The notes under the pieces are model-generated. The model was not told the DNA's origin. It saw nothing but the letters and a program-made list of their open reading frames with translations, and did no database searches. Shown one piece after another: positions 22,801 to 33,999 of a stretch of DNA of 64,000 nucleotides. Numbering within the stretch: the stretch's first letter is position 1; every line of letters starts with the position of its first letter. The stretch is from assembly GCA_950106755.1 (NCBI GenBank), contig OX467084.1, forward strand, positions 186,001 to 250,000, written 5' to 3'. The translations under genes and the position numbers were made by a program. The stretch is from Climacium dendroides. Lineage: Eukaryota > Streptophyta > Bryopsida > Hypnales > Climaciaceae.

Positions 22801-24804
22801 AGGGCTCTTAACCCCTGAGCGCCCCTGCGACGGGATCCTGTCGCTCAGAATTTGCTTTATGAAATGTCAACCTCATTTTGACCATTATAAATTTCAAAAA
22901 CAGACGGCGAAAAATTCTGCGGACCCTTTCCATCAGTAGAGGAGGTAGTGAAGTCTTATTTTCTACGGTGAATTTCCATGGATCTGAAAATTGAGTCACC
23001 ACCGCCAATTTATGTGGGAAGAGGTCACCAAGCTCCTCTCTTCACTATCCACGGGCTGGGCGCTCAGGGGTTAATGACACACGCTGTCTAGTGTAAAATA
23101 TCAAGGCGGAATTGAAAAAACCACTTCAAAACAAGATATCCCTTAGTTTGGACATTATTAAGAGACGGTTATGTAAGTATAAGTTTCACTGCTAGGTGAT
23201 ATCACAGGAAATGAACCTGACCTCCAAGATGAAGGATAAGAAGAGGCAAAGCAGGCTCCACAGCACGTGTTTGTTCAGGATCTCCCGAGGCAATGTTAGT
23301 CAAGCACCATGCAGCCTCAAATAGCTGCCAAACAATAGAAGCAAACAAACTACGTCAGTATCCAAGTATGCACAGCTTATTATTGAAATAATCAACAAAA
23401 CACACATGACAGACCCTTGGGACATTGACATGAAGTCTCAAGATAATTATCACAACACTACTAAGATCCGAGTACTACCTGATCTTCAGAAGCACCGAAT
23501 GCCAGACAATCAACAAGAAGAGGCACTACACCAACTTGGACAGCAGCGTGAACCGGTGGATACGCAGAGCACGATAACAATCTCCTCAGAATCTGCAAAG
23601 CCTCCACTTTCTTTGCACTGGCTCCTCTCCCTCTTCACAGTACCACAAGTAAGTTTGTCAACCACATGGAACAAAAACTTCACAGATGCATAAGTAGGCA
23701 GACAGCCAACAAAAACTACTAGTTAGTGCCAGAAAATATGCACAGCATCCATCAAATGTGCTAATCAAACCCTATATCTGCGACGATGTCAAAAAAGGTC
23801 AATTCAGAGGTCAAGCGCCATGAGCTCCACACTCTGCAAAGGCAACGATTTTTCCAACTTACTTTTCCTGCCACTAGCATTACACGATGTAGCAAGGCTT
23901 ACATATCGTCAGGAAGTATTTGCGTCACTTTAAGCATATAAACAAATGTAGGAGTGTGATGCATAGAGCTCTGGAGAGATCTTTGGGTACAAGAGCCAAA
24001 TGATTATCACTATATACGAAATTCTTATGCAATCATTCAAAGTGATCACCATAAGTGACCGTAGACGATCCGATTTCCAGTCCAAGATCAGAGACCCTAG
24101 TTATCTACATAGTCATGCTCAAACCAAGTCCAACCGAGTGTATGAAGAGAAGCGTTGCAGTAGGTAACAAGGCTTAGTATAAGAGACGGAATCAGGTCCG
24201 TAACGACTCAAGTATCCTCTACCTAAAGTCGAATGAAAAGCCTTATAAATTAGAGACCTAAGAGAAACAACAAAATTGGTTGAAGAGCTGGGAAGTACAA
24301 GTTCTTGAGGTTGTGGACGGCCGCGACAGTGCCGTCCTCAAGGGCCTTGTAAGCGACTTCGTCGTCTGTTCCAGCTGTGACAAGCTGCATAGCTTCATCG
24401 TCTCCATCGGCTCTCCTCAGCCGCTTCGCTCGAACTACTGATTCCCGCCGATCCTTACCAACAGTTATTGCTGCTTTCCGCCTCCTCTGTCCGGCGCCTT
24501 TCCCCACTGCACACTCTCCATTCCTGTCATTTACAATTCGCATTCCAACTTCCCAATCCAAAGCTCTACAGTGTAGTGCATCCCACTGTCTTTCACAAAT
24601 TTTGCAATCCTCGCATACAAACAACCATGCTTCAATATTTTTTTCAAGCAGCGAGGTGGGTGGATGGGTGGGTGGGTGATTCTTCATGTGTAGTTCGATG
24701 CTGAGAAAAAGAAAACAAAAGCATAACGAATTTGCACCTGACGATTTGAAAGGATCCCGCCGCGGATTTGTCCCGACCGATTCCGCACCTCCGAAGTGAA
24801 TCAT
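19822..24804 (-). CDS. IMPA9: Importin subunit alpha-9-like nuclear import receptor, 11 exons, 544 aa
   Basis: Exons (minus): 24804-24738, 24506-24299, 23632-23479, 23324-23222, 22594-22410, 22262-22183, 21791-21641, 21483-21402, 21214-21156, 20689-20384, 20061-19822. All are GT-AG and every junction keeps frame. The N-terminus has a basic importin-beta-binding-like region (AGQRRRKAAITVGKDRRE...RAKRLRR). Armadillo repeats follow, with hallmark phrases AAWCLTNIASG, EQCAWAIGNVAGE, RTAAWALSNLIK, EAAWVVSNLAAGS and AAYALGNLC. The C-terminus (KLVEKEDGIAAMEELQFHDN...DKYFGEDYG) matches the divergent plant importin alpha-9 branch rather than IMPA1-6. The family binds cargo localisation signals and importin beta for transport through nuclear pores. 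Introns 4 and 9 carry TTAA-bounded repeats. The length agrees with Arabidopsis IMPA-9 as I recall it. Confidence 0.93.
20900..21103. mobile_element. Possible TTAA-type MITE in importin intron 9
   Basis: The left end (TTAA then CCCCTTAGTGCC, from 20896) is partly mirrored by the right end (GGCACCTATAGGGG then TTAT, near 21090-21107). The ends are imperfect and one flank is TTAT rather than TTAA, so this is a weak call. Confidence 0.35.
22812..23070. mobile_element. 259-bp TTAA-flanked MITE in importin intron 4
   Basis: Perfect 13-bp terminal inverted repeats (CCCCTGAGCGCCC) are flanked on both sides by TTAA (22808-22811 and 23071-23074). The TTAA duplication with ends starting CCC is the pattern of piggyBac-type elements. 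The Kolobok superfamily also duplicates TTAA. It has no coding capacity and lies wholly within an intron, so it should be removed by splicing. Confidence 0.85.
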
Positions 24805-25400
24805 CGTGTCCCTTTTCCACTCACCTCCACATCCCTTCCAGCTCCAGCCCTAACTCTGCGCACCCTAGCTCGGCCCCAATCCTCTGTTCCACAACATGAA
24901 CTAATCCGCTAAAGCGCCATCAATCCAATAATCCAAAGCCTTGCTCTCAAAACCCAACGATCCCAAACCTCACAAGCAAGCGTGAATTTGAGAAATCTGA
25001 ATTCGTGATGAGGTTGATTGCAAGGAGCAGGTTGGGACAACGCTGATGGGCAGACGGACGAGCAAGGCTACAGAAGAATCTGCTGAATAAAATTTGCTGG
25101 AGAAAAATGAAGATGGGAGTGACCTGAAGCAGATTGAAGGAGAGCGATGAATAGGAAACCAAAACAATTGGAGCAAAAGAATCGACGGAACGTCGGCCCA
25201 AGAAGGAGAACAGTCCGGCCTTGCGGCGTCACGGTCGAGTCCAAGCCTCCAAAGTGCAGGATGAGGATCTTGGTGCGTCAGCATCCGTAAATGATTATCG
25301 TGGATGAAAACGTACAATAGTGCTGGATGGATGATGAAAAAGTCATCCAATTCTTGATGGGAACTGAACTTGCTTGTATGGTGTTGGAAATTGCCTCATT
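24805..25400 (-). promoter_or_regulatory. Promoter and probable 5' leader of the importin alpha-9 gene
   Basis: C-rich on the plus strand just upstream of the start codon (24805-24900), as in a plant 5' leader. Minus-strand frames at 25350-24970 and 25201-24947 show no similarity that I recognise. No TATA element was assigned. Confidence 0.4.
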
Positions 25401-26395
25401 TTAGATTTTACAAATTTTCAACATAAAGAAGATGCTTTAAAAGCAGATCACACAAAAATTGCCTTGTATTTGGACAATTTATAGCTCATTGCTCTGGATT
25501 TGAATTTCATCTATAAAAAATATATTTTCAGAATTTGAGACCAATTATTGAAATGAGGTCACAGGATGGCAAAGGGTGATAGAATACCTTGGGAAAGTCA
25601 ACATTGTGAATCCAAATTACAATGTATCCTCTATGACAAAGGGCAACAAATGTTTAGAAAATTAGATATAAGGTAGAACTGCCCATTAGCACACAGATTT
25701 GATATCTAGGTACTTTGGAGAAGCTACTTGTCGGATCCCATATTTTTCAAAGATTGAAAAGTTTGAGAGAAGTCAATTGCAAAAAGAATGAAGACATTTT
25801 GAAAGCGAAACATTAAACTATAAATAGACCCTTGTTAAAGTGTGGATTGATGTGTTTGCTCTCCAAAGTACATTGCCATTGCCATTATGATGATGGGTTG
25901 TAAAAATAGCGATAATAGATAGGCCACTAATAGAATAGGGATGATCCTATAGGTGGCAAGATTGGGTGCTAGTATTAGGCAATTCTACCTTAGTCATAAA
26001 CCACAATATAGAAAACAATATATACAAAATAACCAATGATAATAAAACCAAAATTAAATATGAAATGCATAATCAGTAAAAAAAAATATTGTTCAAAAGC
26101 CTCTGCAAAGTACACGGGGATTTAGGAAAGCATTACATTGAAAATCCAAAATCTAGCAACTCATTGCAAAGTTTGCTGGAAAATACCAGTGCAGGACTCG
26201 AGAATTCTCCACATGGACATAACATTCAGTAGCCTTCAGAGAGGTTGCCTTTCCTTCCCTGCTGATATCATCCACAAAAAACATCCACATGGGAATTAAA
26301 GTAAGCTCCAATATTAGATGCCAAGACCATGGTAGTAGACTAACCTTATGGTTTATGCTTTTTTCCCCTTCTAAATCTTGAACTAGACAAATAAA
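25400..26395. other. AT-rich spacer, no feature recognised
   Basis: No frame of note, no repeat shared elsewhere in the window that I could see, and no RNA gene recognised. Confidence 0.4.
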
Positions 26396-26402
26396 TATTT
26401 AA

Positions 26403-26624
26403 CTCTTAAACATCAAGTTGGTGACCATGGAAATCAGCCCTTTTGGAATCATGTGACATCATCTAGTTTAAAAAAGCCAAAAATATTCATTGGGAATCAA
26501 ACTACTATAGAAGATTCTTCCTTTCCACCCCTAATTCCGAGGATGAATAGTTGCATTTCTATCCTACACAAGAGAATTCCTTGTTATTCATCAGACAAAA
26601 AATGTTCGTCGCAGCATTTATGAG
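26403..26624 (+). mobile_element. TTAA-flanked repeat family C, copy 2
   Basis: Diverged copy of the 219-bp family, with TTAA at 26399-26402 and 26625-26628. Recognisable by GGTGACCATGGAAATCA, CAAACTACTATAGAAGA and GATGAATAGTTGCA. A 900-bp TTAA element starts only about 11 bp further on. Confidence 0.65.
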
Positions 26625-26639
26625 TTAAAAAAACATTAA

Positions 26640-27537
26640 CCCCTAAAGGACCATTGTCCCTTCGGGGGACAAATTGGATTTTGGACAGGTACCTACAAGC
26701 TGAAATTTTGTCATGATTTTTTTAAATTTTTTTGAAGATAGTAAAACTAATGAGCTTCATGGAAATACAATTTTTTTTCAATTGATGCCTGGGAACAAAA
26801 TTAAATCCAAATAAGCTCAAAATAGGGGAGAAGGGGCAGCAAAAAAATTTCAAAAGTTTGAATTTTTTTTCTAATTTTTTTTCTCATAGATTATATTTTT
26901 GTCTACATGGAAAGCTTTAATTCATTACATTTGGACTTGTTATGAGAAAGTTATGGACAATCTTCTTTTTTGTGCAGTTAGAGCATCTTCTTAAAAAAAT
27001 AATTTATAGAATTCATTTTAAAATGCAATTTTTAGAAAAAATAATTTACACAATTTTGTTTGATTTCTAGAACAATCTCACCATTGGGATTAGTGCATTT
27101 TAATTCCACCTTAAAGATATTAATAATTTAGATTTTCCTTCTTTTTCATACCTACTTCTACTTAACAATTTTTTTAAGCATGAAAATTAATGGGTTTTTT
27201 TGAAATATTTTTTTCCTAGACTCTCAACTCAATTTCCCACGATAAAGATTTAAAGCTCAAAACTCTATAGTGCAAAAAATTTAAGTTTAAAAAGTTCAAA
27301 GTCAAATAATCCAGTCCCACAAGGTATTGAAAAAATTGTTTTTTTCACTTTAAACGCAAATATCTTTTAATCTATGTGGTCAAAAATTTTGAAATTTTTT
27401 CCACACATTCTTATACTATCAAGGTATAAGATCCTACAATTAAATGTGAAAAAAAAATTCAATTTTTTTACTCTTCGCTATAGAAATGGCAGTTTTGAGT
27501 GTTTTTTGGCAGAAATAAGGCCTTGGTCCTTTAGGGG
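26640..27537 (+). mobile_element. TTAA-flanked element family A, copy 1 (898 bp)
   Basis: Ends are perfect 14-bp inverted repeats (CCCCTAAAGGACCA) flanked by TTAA at 26636-26639 and 27538-27541. The left end continues TTGTCCCTTCGGGGGACAAATTGG. A second full copy in opposite orientation is at 40751-41683. The interior is AT-rich with long T and A runs and no open frame, so the element is non-autonomous. Confidence 0.88.
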
Positions 27538-27799
27538 TTAAGATGATTTGCCAAACACCATGAAAAGCCTTTGAATCAAAATCCCAATGTCATTTAACCC
27601 TCCACCATTTAAAAATAATTTTGGTAGCCTTATGAAGGAATTGAGTAAGAAACATTCAAAGTTGTGAAGATTGGAGATGTCATTTTGATATTGAAATTGA
27701 TTTATCACCATGAATCCTCAAAAGATATGGGATAATTTAAAAATGAGTGCTAAACCGCTTATTGTTAAAATGTCAAAGTTATGTTTATATACAATTTCA

Positions 27800-28125
27800 A
27801 ACCTCATTTAGTCATAGTAAAATAAAAAAAATTCAAAAAACTTTAGACAAAAAAAGCCGGGAAATCTATTTGAATTTTATTTCCAAAAATTTATTTCATA
27901 TTTCAAGCCTCCAATCAAAAGCTATAGACAAAATTTAGAGAAGATGTTTGAAGATGTAAAAGAAAATGTCCCTTCCAACCCGTCTTTGAAATTTGTTCAT
28001 AACTTTTGCTTGGAGGCTTGAAATACCAAATAAATTTTTGGAGATGAAATTCAAATAGATTTCCCAACTTTTTTTGGTTCAAAGTTTTTTTTATTTTTTT
28101 ATTTTACTATGACTAAATGTGGTCT
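27800..28125. repeat. Long fold-back with about 135-bp arms
   Basis: The left arm (about 27807-27940) and right arm (about 27988-28122) are imperfect reverse complements around a loop of about 47 bp. For example AGCCTCCAATCAAAAGCTAT pairs with the complement of TAACTTTTGCTTGGAGGCT, and GGGAAATCTATTTGAATTT with AAATTCAAATAGATTTCCC. A transcript would form a long hairpin. It may be a fold-back transposon or an inverted duplication. Confidence 0.8.
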
Positions 28126-28542
28126 AAAATTTTACTTAAAATAGAATTCTTCTTTACCACCTACCACCCCATATGTATATAAAGATTTGTCTTCCTATTC
28201 ATAAATCACAAATCATGAAAGGCGTTCAAAACACAATGAGGACATTGAAGCATTAGTTTCAATGAGTTGAATGCTAATTTCATGGAATTCTAATCTTAAA
28301 CATTGATTTTGTTTCTAACCCAGTTGAATGCATTGTTTTTTTAGTAATGTATTTTGTTATTAAACTCAACTGCAGTTTTATCCCATGTACCTAATTGAGC
28401 CAACTTTAATTTTCTAACAATTTGTGATATGTGGATTATTAGCTACTGATGGATGTAGAATATTCTACACCATATCTGCTGCTACTGAATGTTATAGAAG
28501 TGACTAGGAAGAAGTTAAAATTACACGATATTCACCCTGCAA

Positions 28543-28695
28543 TAACCAACTACCTCATTATAGACAAAATGAGAGCAAGCCTATTATGGACAAAATTATA
28601 ATGGTGGTGTAAATTCAAGATTTGAAATGTATACCATTAATATAATTCAGCTCATAATGGACTTGCTCCCATTTTGTCCGTAATGGGGTAGTTTA
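28543..28695. repeat. Inverted repeat with about 45-bp arms (MITE-like)
   Basis: The arm at 28543-28591 (AACTACCTCATTATAGAC then AAAATGAGAGCAAGCC) is the imperfect reverse complement of 28651-28695 (GGACTTGCTCCCATTTTGTC then CGTAATGGGGTAGTTTAC). There is no clear target duplication and no coding capacity. Confidence 0.65.
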
Positions 28696-28755
28696 CCTTA
28701 CCACAAAGAGAAATCTCTCATTATGCATATTTCACTTCCCGGCTTTTAAATTTAA

Positions 28756-28977
28756 CTCTTGAAAGGCCCTTTGGTCCCATTATACGGCCCGTATTAAGCC
28801 TTGTAACTCTTCAATTGTGGTTTAATATATGAATTGTGACACCTTGTTATTTATGTACTATCATGATCATTAATTTACATTGTTATGAAAAGTATCTAAT
28901 CAATGTTTTTTGATCAAATATCAATGAATTTATAATATACTCTTGTAGTCGCAAGGGGTTTTGAGACCCGTCAAGGG
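28756..28977 (+). mobile_element. TTAA-flanked element family E, copy 1 (222 bp)
   Basis: Flanked by TTAA at 28752-28755 and 28978-28981. The ends are partly inverted (left CTCTTGAAAGGCC, complement of right CCCTTGACGGGTC). A second copy at about 44813-45536 has been split by a 490-bp element, and this copy serves as its empty site. Confidence 0.7.
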
Positions 28978-28984
28978 TTAAAAG

Positions 28985-29760
28985 ATATCTTGAAAGGACG
29001 CCTTCCAACCATCCAAAAAAGTATATTAATACAAGCCTTAGACACATTTTTTCCAAGAACTTATTGTTGAAAACACAAAGCCTTGGTGTATGTAATTTTT
29101 CACTAGAAATGAAACTTAAAGCACTCCTTTCCCTTGTAGTGGAAAGGTAGAATTGTTTCCAAGTTCTAAACCACTAAAAGTGCAAAAAATATTTCTTAAT
29201 GTTTTTGGCTTTGCTTTAAACAAAAAAACAACCTTTAGCTATCACCACCCAAACATCCAATTGGCAAATACAATAAATGATTTAGTGAATTAACAAAATC
29301 ATAATTAAAGTAATTTTGAAACACGTGCTACTAGTTTACAGGATCCAAAATAGTCCACAATTGGTTTAATTGTCAAACAATTAGGATGGCTTTTCTTAAC
29401 CCCTATTTAAGTGCTCTAAAGTCCATATTTTTGGATAATGAATAGAATACTTCTAAGCAACATTTTGTCCAAATATCTTCTCATTCATTCAAAGTGGTGC
29501 TTATATAAAAAAAGGACACCCTTCCTTTATGCCCAATTTGATGAAATTAAGCTTAACAAACGTTTTTATATACATGTATAATTAAAATATTTATTAAATT
29601 TAGAAAACATTGAAGTGTTATCCAAGAAGGACATTGAGGCTTGAAAATGACTAATGGATGACTTTCCAAATTACTATAGAAATGAAGGATGCATCCATTG
29701 GTCAAAAAATTGAATTGTTTCTAAGTGACTACCTTGGTCATAGGCTAGTATGCTTTTAGG
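28985..29760. other. AT-rich spacer
   Basis: No gene. A TTAACCCCTA motif at about 29397 and AGGGTTAA at about 29758 might be the ends of a further TTAA-type element, but the inverted similarity is too short to call. Confidence 0.3.
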
Positions 29761-29765
29761 GTTAA

Positions 29766-29935
29766 CCTTTAAGGGACAAATTAGTGACAATGAAAATTAT
29801 CCTTTTGGCTACCGTGTGAATCATTTGCTTAAAAAGTTGCAAAAGCACTTCTTGAAAGTCAAACTAATGTAAAAGACCTCCCCTTTTTACAACAAATTTT
29901 TGAAGATGAATAAGGTAGCAACCCCAATATCATTA
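29766..29935 (+). mobile_element. TTAA-flanked repeat family C, copy 3 (3' truncated)
   Basis: Starts after TTAA at 29762-29765 with CCTTTAAGGGACAAATTAG. It matches the family up to about 29910 (CAACAAATTTTTGAAGATGAATA), and the last third is missing or replaced. Confidence 0.6.
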
Positions 29936-29984
29936 ATTTAAGGAGTTTAGACATAATATCTATTGATAGACATCCAACAAATTA

Positions 29985-30200
29985 TTGGACCTTACTAGCA
30001 AAAGAAAAAGAACTTGTGTGCACTTTCAAATGTATAATTTGGACTATGTAAAAATAAGTTGTGAATTTTTTAAAAACCAACTATAAACTCACCTAATACC
30101 AATACCAGATGTAGTACATCCTTGCAATCACATCTGTTCACTTCTCAAGATTTTAGAGGTGACAAGCATAGGTATAGTGATGGTTATAGGTACTACTACC
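29985..30200 (+). repeat. Copy of the sequence flanking family C copy 1 (empty site)
   Basis: Matches 14855-14945 and 15169-15290 (CTTACTAGCAAAAGAAAAAG, GTGCACTTTCAAATGTAT, then ACTATAAACTCACCTAATACC). The 219-bp block present in the first copy is absent, and only one TTAA remains at the joint. This documents insertion of the 219-bp element. Confidence 0.75.
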
Positions 30201-30505
30201 TTAGTTGTACCTTTGTCCTACTAATGTGGAAGTATGTATTCTTATGCATTTAAGCAATTCAAAATAGTTGGAGGCACCTTTTGCTTAAAAAAAACATTTT
30301 GTAGTATTGAAAATTATGAATTTAAAATAAAATTGGATAAGGCATCTATTTTCAGTGAATTTTCAAAGGAGAGTTCCCTAGGGCACCCAAACCACAATCT
30401 AGTAAAGCTACTTTGATTTTGACATGGAAACTTGAGGAAATCAAGCACCAATGAACCACAGTTAAACATGGTGATGGTTTCAAGGTACTTTTGGGGACAT
30501 TTTAA

Positions 30506-30723
30506 CCTTTGAACAACGAGCTAGTCACTACGGAAATCATTGTTTTGTTACCACACGAATGGTTCACTTAAAAAAATTGCAAAAACCATTGGAAGTCAAA
30601 CTATTGTAGAAGACCTTCCCATTTTACATAAAATTTGGAGAATGAATAGTTGCACTTTTGTCCTGCATGGAATTTTTTTTTGTCATTCATCAACTAAAAA
30701 ACGTCCTCACCGTCATTTATAGG
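30506..30723 (+). mobile_element. TTAA-flanked repeat family C, copy 4 (218 bp)
   Basis: Flanked by TTAA at 30502-30505 and 30724-30727. Similar to copy 1 over its full length and nearly the same size. It lies just upstream of the presumed promoter of the aldo-keto reductase gene and could have altered it. Confidence 0.7.
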
Positions 30724-30729
30724 TTAAGA

Positions 30730-31986
30730 AAACTCTACAACAAATCAATGGCTACAGGAATGGGTGCTAAAAGGATTCTTTGTCGCCCATCGGACGAAAA
30801 ACGTCCTCAGCGTCTTCGTTCCTTCAGTTTATCGCCAAGGTGACCCAGCCTGCCCGTCCTTTGACAGAAAGCTGCGATGCCTGCATCATCATCATTTCAA
30901 CCCCAGTCCGTCCGTCCTCTGCCATTTCCTTATCAAAGCCAGTGAGCTTCTTCAGTCACCACCATTGTTCCCCATTTCTTCCCCAATTTGGAGCAGCACG
31001 CCCATTGAAAGCATCATCGGTAAGTAAGCTTGGAGGGTCTTGATTTGGCGAACATTTTATTGTCTGTCTTGGGATTACTCCCTGGTGTTTGTCGAGGTTG
31101 GTCCGATTGTAACAGGGGGGGTAGAAACCAAGTTTCGGAATCCTTCCCTGGCTTAGGCTTGGGGTGGGGCCTTGGGGGTTTGTTGGGCGTGGAATTGGAT
31201 AGGAAAGGGAAGAGGGGGAGTCTTCGATGGGTTGAGGACAGTCCTGTTGTGGAATCGGTTTCAATTGCAGTTGGAAGAACCCGTTTGTAAGCTTACCCCT
31301 GGAAACAAGCTCCCGTGCAGAACGAGCTCCCGTGTAAGAGTTTGTAAGCTTACCCCTGGAAACAGGAAGGTCGTCTGGACGAAGCTTTGTTTAGAGAATG
31401 GGTAGCTTACCGAAATAAGATTGCCGGTGGGAAAAGATTTTTGCGTATTTGACCACCGGAAACCTCATTGCATTGATATTGTAATGGACTGATTGGCATT
31501 CGTATTTGGGTCACTGAATTCCACCGGACGGGGGCTGCTGCTCAGGAGACACCAGCGTGGGTTCTATGGAGAGAATACATTTATGTACGTGAGGTGTACA
31601 TTTCACGGGTTGGTGTCTCCAGAGCAGCACTTGTTCCCTGAATTCTTCTCTGCATGACTGAAACTGAGGTAGTGGACTTTCTTTGGGCAGGCCGTGATGC
31701 CCTGAATCTTGGGTATGCATGATTGCCATTCTTCCATTCTTTTGTAAAGATACTTCAAGAGGAAGGTTGAGGGATGTGAAAGAGGATGCGATACGATTTT
31801 TTAGCATAGATACACATGGTTGCAAATGCTTGGCTGTAGAACCAAGAGGATAGTAATTTCCCCGTGCAGTGTCTTGGCATCTGTAAACAGACGAGAAAGG
31901 TGCAGATGCTTCAACAGCTGATGAAGGTTGTGGATTTTCTAGACATATTTTTATGAACATGACTTGGTTGGGTTTCCTCGACACAG
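30730..31986 (+). promoter_or_regulatory. Aldo-keto reductase promoter, 5' leader exon and 5'-UTR intron
   Basis: About 30750-31019 is GC- and C-rich, as plant leader exons often are, and ends at a strong splice donor (ATCATCG then GTAAGTAAG, intron from 31020). A matching acceptor (CGACACAG) ends at 31986, 11 bp before the start codon. The inferred 967-bp intron lies entirely in the 5' untranslated region. Leading introns like this often raise expression in plants. The transcription start is not resolved. Confidence 0.55.
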
Positions 31987-31997
31987 AAGGGCAAACC

Positions 31998-33999
31998 ATG
32001 GAGCAGAAGACGATGACGCTGAGCAGCGGGCAGACGATGCCTGTTGTAGGAATGGGGGTCTGGCGTGCTGACCCTGGAGTGATTCACAATCTCATTCTGG
32101 AAGCCATCAAGCTTGGTTACCGCCATTTTGATTGTGCAGGTTCTCTCTTTGCTTGAATCTCATTACGAATTTGAAACTTGAGAAAGGCGGGGGGGCACTC
32201 ATAGTTGCGCATGTGAAGCAGCCTACGTGAGTTTGGCAGAGCTCTGGTGGCTGCAATCTGAATTGTGTGGGCATGATTATGCAGCTGACTACGGCAATGA
32301 GAAGGAAGTCGGAGTTGCTCTTGCGGATGCCTTCAAACAGGGGCTGGTCAAGCGTGAGGAGTTGTTCATCACTACTAAGGTGATTCTCGTCCGCTATGTA
32401 GGCTCTGCTCGACCTTTTTGAGGTTGTGTTGTAATTGGTAAGTCGGGCCAGTTTGTATTTTATGGAACCCTCATTAGTCAATAACCCTACTGACAGAAGC
32501 AAGCAGCTCTGTGACAAGGCTATGTAGGTTTGGCAGATCTCATCGATGTTTTCGTAAATAGACTAGGTCCTTAAGTCATATTCTCCCAGTGGTTGTATCA
32601 TTGACAATGCTATCTCTGATCTCCTGGAAAAAACATTTCAAATTTTCTAGAACTTCCAAGTATCACTTCAAATTTTCATTCGCCTGTGACAGCTTTGGAA
32701 TAGCGATCACGGTCATGTCAGGGAAGCATGTGAAGATAGCTTGAAGAACTTGCAGCTCGAGTATTTGGACCTTTACTTAGTTCATTTTCCGATTGCAACT
32801 CGCCACACAGGTCAGCCATATGATACCCTTTCAAACTTCGACATCCTGTATATTATGTATCAATTTCTTGTATTTTATATATACATGCGCTGAATTCGTT
32901 GGAGAGTACAGCAATCGATCTATGTCTGATGTTCTGATCAAGGGCTTGCATTTTCAGGAGTGGGCACTACCGGCAGTGCTATAGCTGATGATGGGGTCCT
33001 CGATATTGATGTGACCATCTCTCTTGAGACCGTTTGGCATGCCATGGAGGATCTTGTGTCTGCTGGACTTGTCAAGAGTATCGGCATTAGGTTTCATTCT
33101 ACACTCTGACCTCTTTAATCTGCATCCAGGGACCCAAAAAATGTCTATTGTGAATGTGTGACCAGAGTGCTACAGGTAATGGTAGTGTGACAAGTGTGCA
33201 TGATATTCCTAATATTGCAAATATTTCAAATTAAAGGTGGTCATATTAAAGAGGTCTTGGACAGAGCATTCTTGAACCTTTTTCAATGTTATGGTCCCTT
33301 CTAGTGTGCTAATATAGATAGAATAATCTACCTACAATATTTGTGCAGACCTTTGAATCAAGATTTATTGCTCTCTTCCCCTGCTGCAGAGGCTGCATCT
33401 TGAAATAGATAAGGACTTGGCGTGGTGGATTCGAGAATGTTTTGAATATCTTTCCTTTTGATTGTGCTTTTTATAACGTGCTTGAAGGATTTACATGTCC
33501 TGATTGTAAGTTACTCGCATTTCAATAACTTGTTCTTCCATTTTGCAGCAACTACGATGTCTTCTTGACACGAGATTGCCTTGCGTACTCGAAGATCAAG
33601 CCGGCGGTGAACCAGATTGAAACCCACCCGTACTTTCAACGCGATTCTCTCGTCAAGTTTTGTCAAAAGCACGGAGTTGCAATCACCGCACACACGCCTT
33701 TGGGTGGCGGAGCTGCCAATGTGGAATGGTTTGGATCCAAATCCGCACTGGAGGATCCTACTCTGCAGGAAATTGCAAGGAAGTACAGCAAGACGGCTGC
33801 TCAAGTTGCACTTCGTTGGGGAATTCAACGGCAAACTGTGGTGATCCCCAAGTCCAACAAAATTGCAAGACTCAAGGAGAACCTCGACATTGGCGACTTC
33901 ACGTTGACAGAGGATGACATGAGGACCATCAAGTCTCTTGATAAGAAGATGCGCACAAACACTCCAGCGCGTTTCTGGCATATTGATTTTTTCGCCTAG
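31998..33999 (+). CDS. NADP-dependent aldo-keto reductase, aldose/mannose-6-phosphate reductase type, 5 exons, 312 aa
   Basis: Exons: 31998-32139, 32285-32379, 32693-32810, 32958-33090, 33549-33999. All are GT-AG and in frame. The product is a full TIM-barrel aldo-keto reductase. The catalytic set is Asp45 and Tyr50 in HFDCAADYGNE, Lys79 in FITTKLW, and His110 in DLYLVHFP. The C-terminal cofactor phosphate-binding segment [12 protein letters not shown] is present. The phrases [31 protein letters not shown] and [14 protein letters not shown] match plant mannose-6-phosphate/sorbitol-6-phosphate (aldose-6-phosphate) reductases. Such enzymes reduce a sugar phosphate with NADPH in the cytosol for polyol synthesis. 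The substrate cannot be settled from sequence alone. The start is chosen as the first in-frame ATG after the leader intron. Confidence 0.92.

Noticed and set aside
24250..24804. Single 184-codon ORF covering the importin start
   Set aside because: It reads through intron 1; splicing 24737-24507 gives the conserved KSSV...AGQRRRK junction.
31511..31999. 162-codon minus-strand ORF before the reductase gene
   Set aside because: It lies in the inferred 5'-UTR intron, antisense to the gene, and resembles no protein I know.
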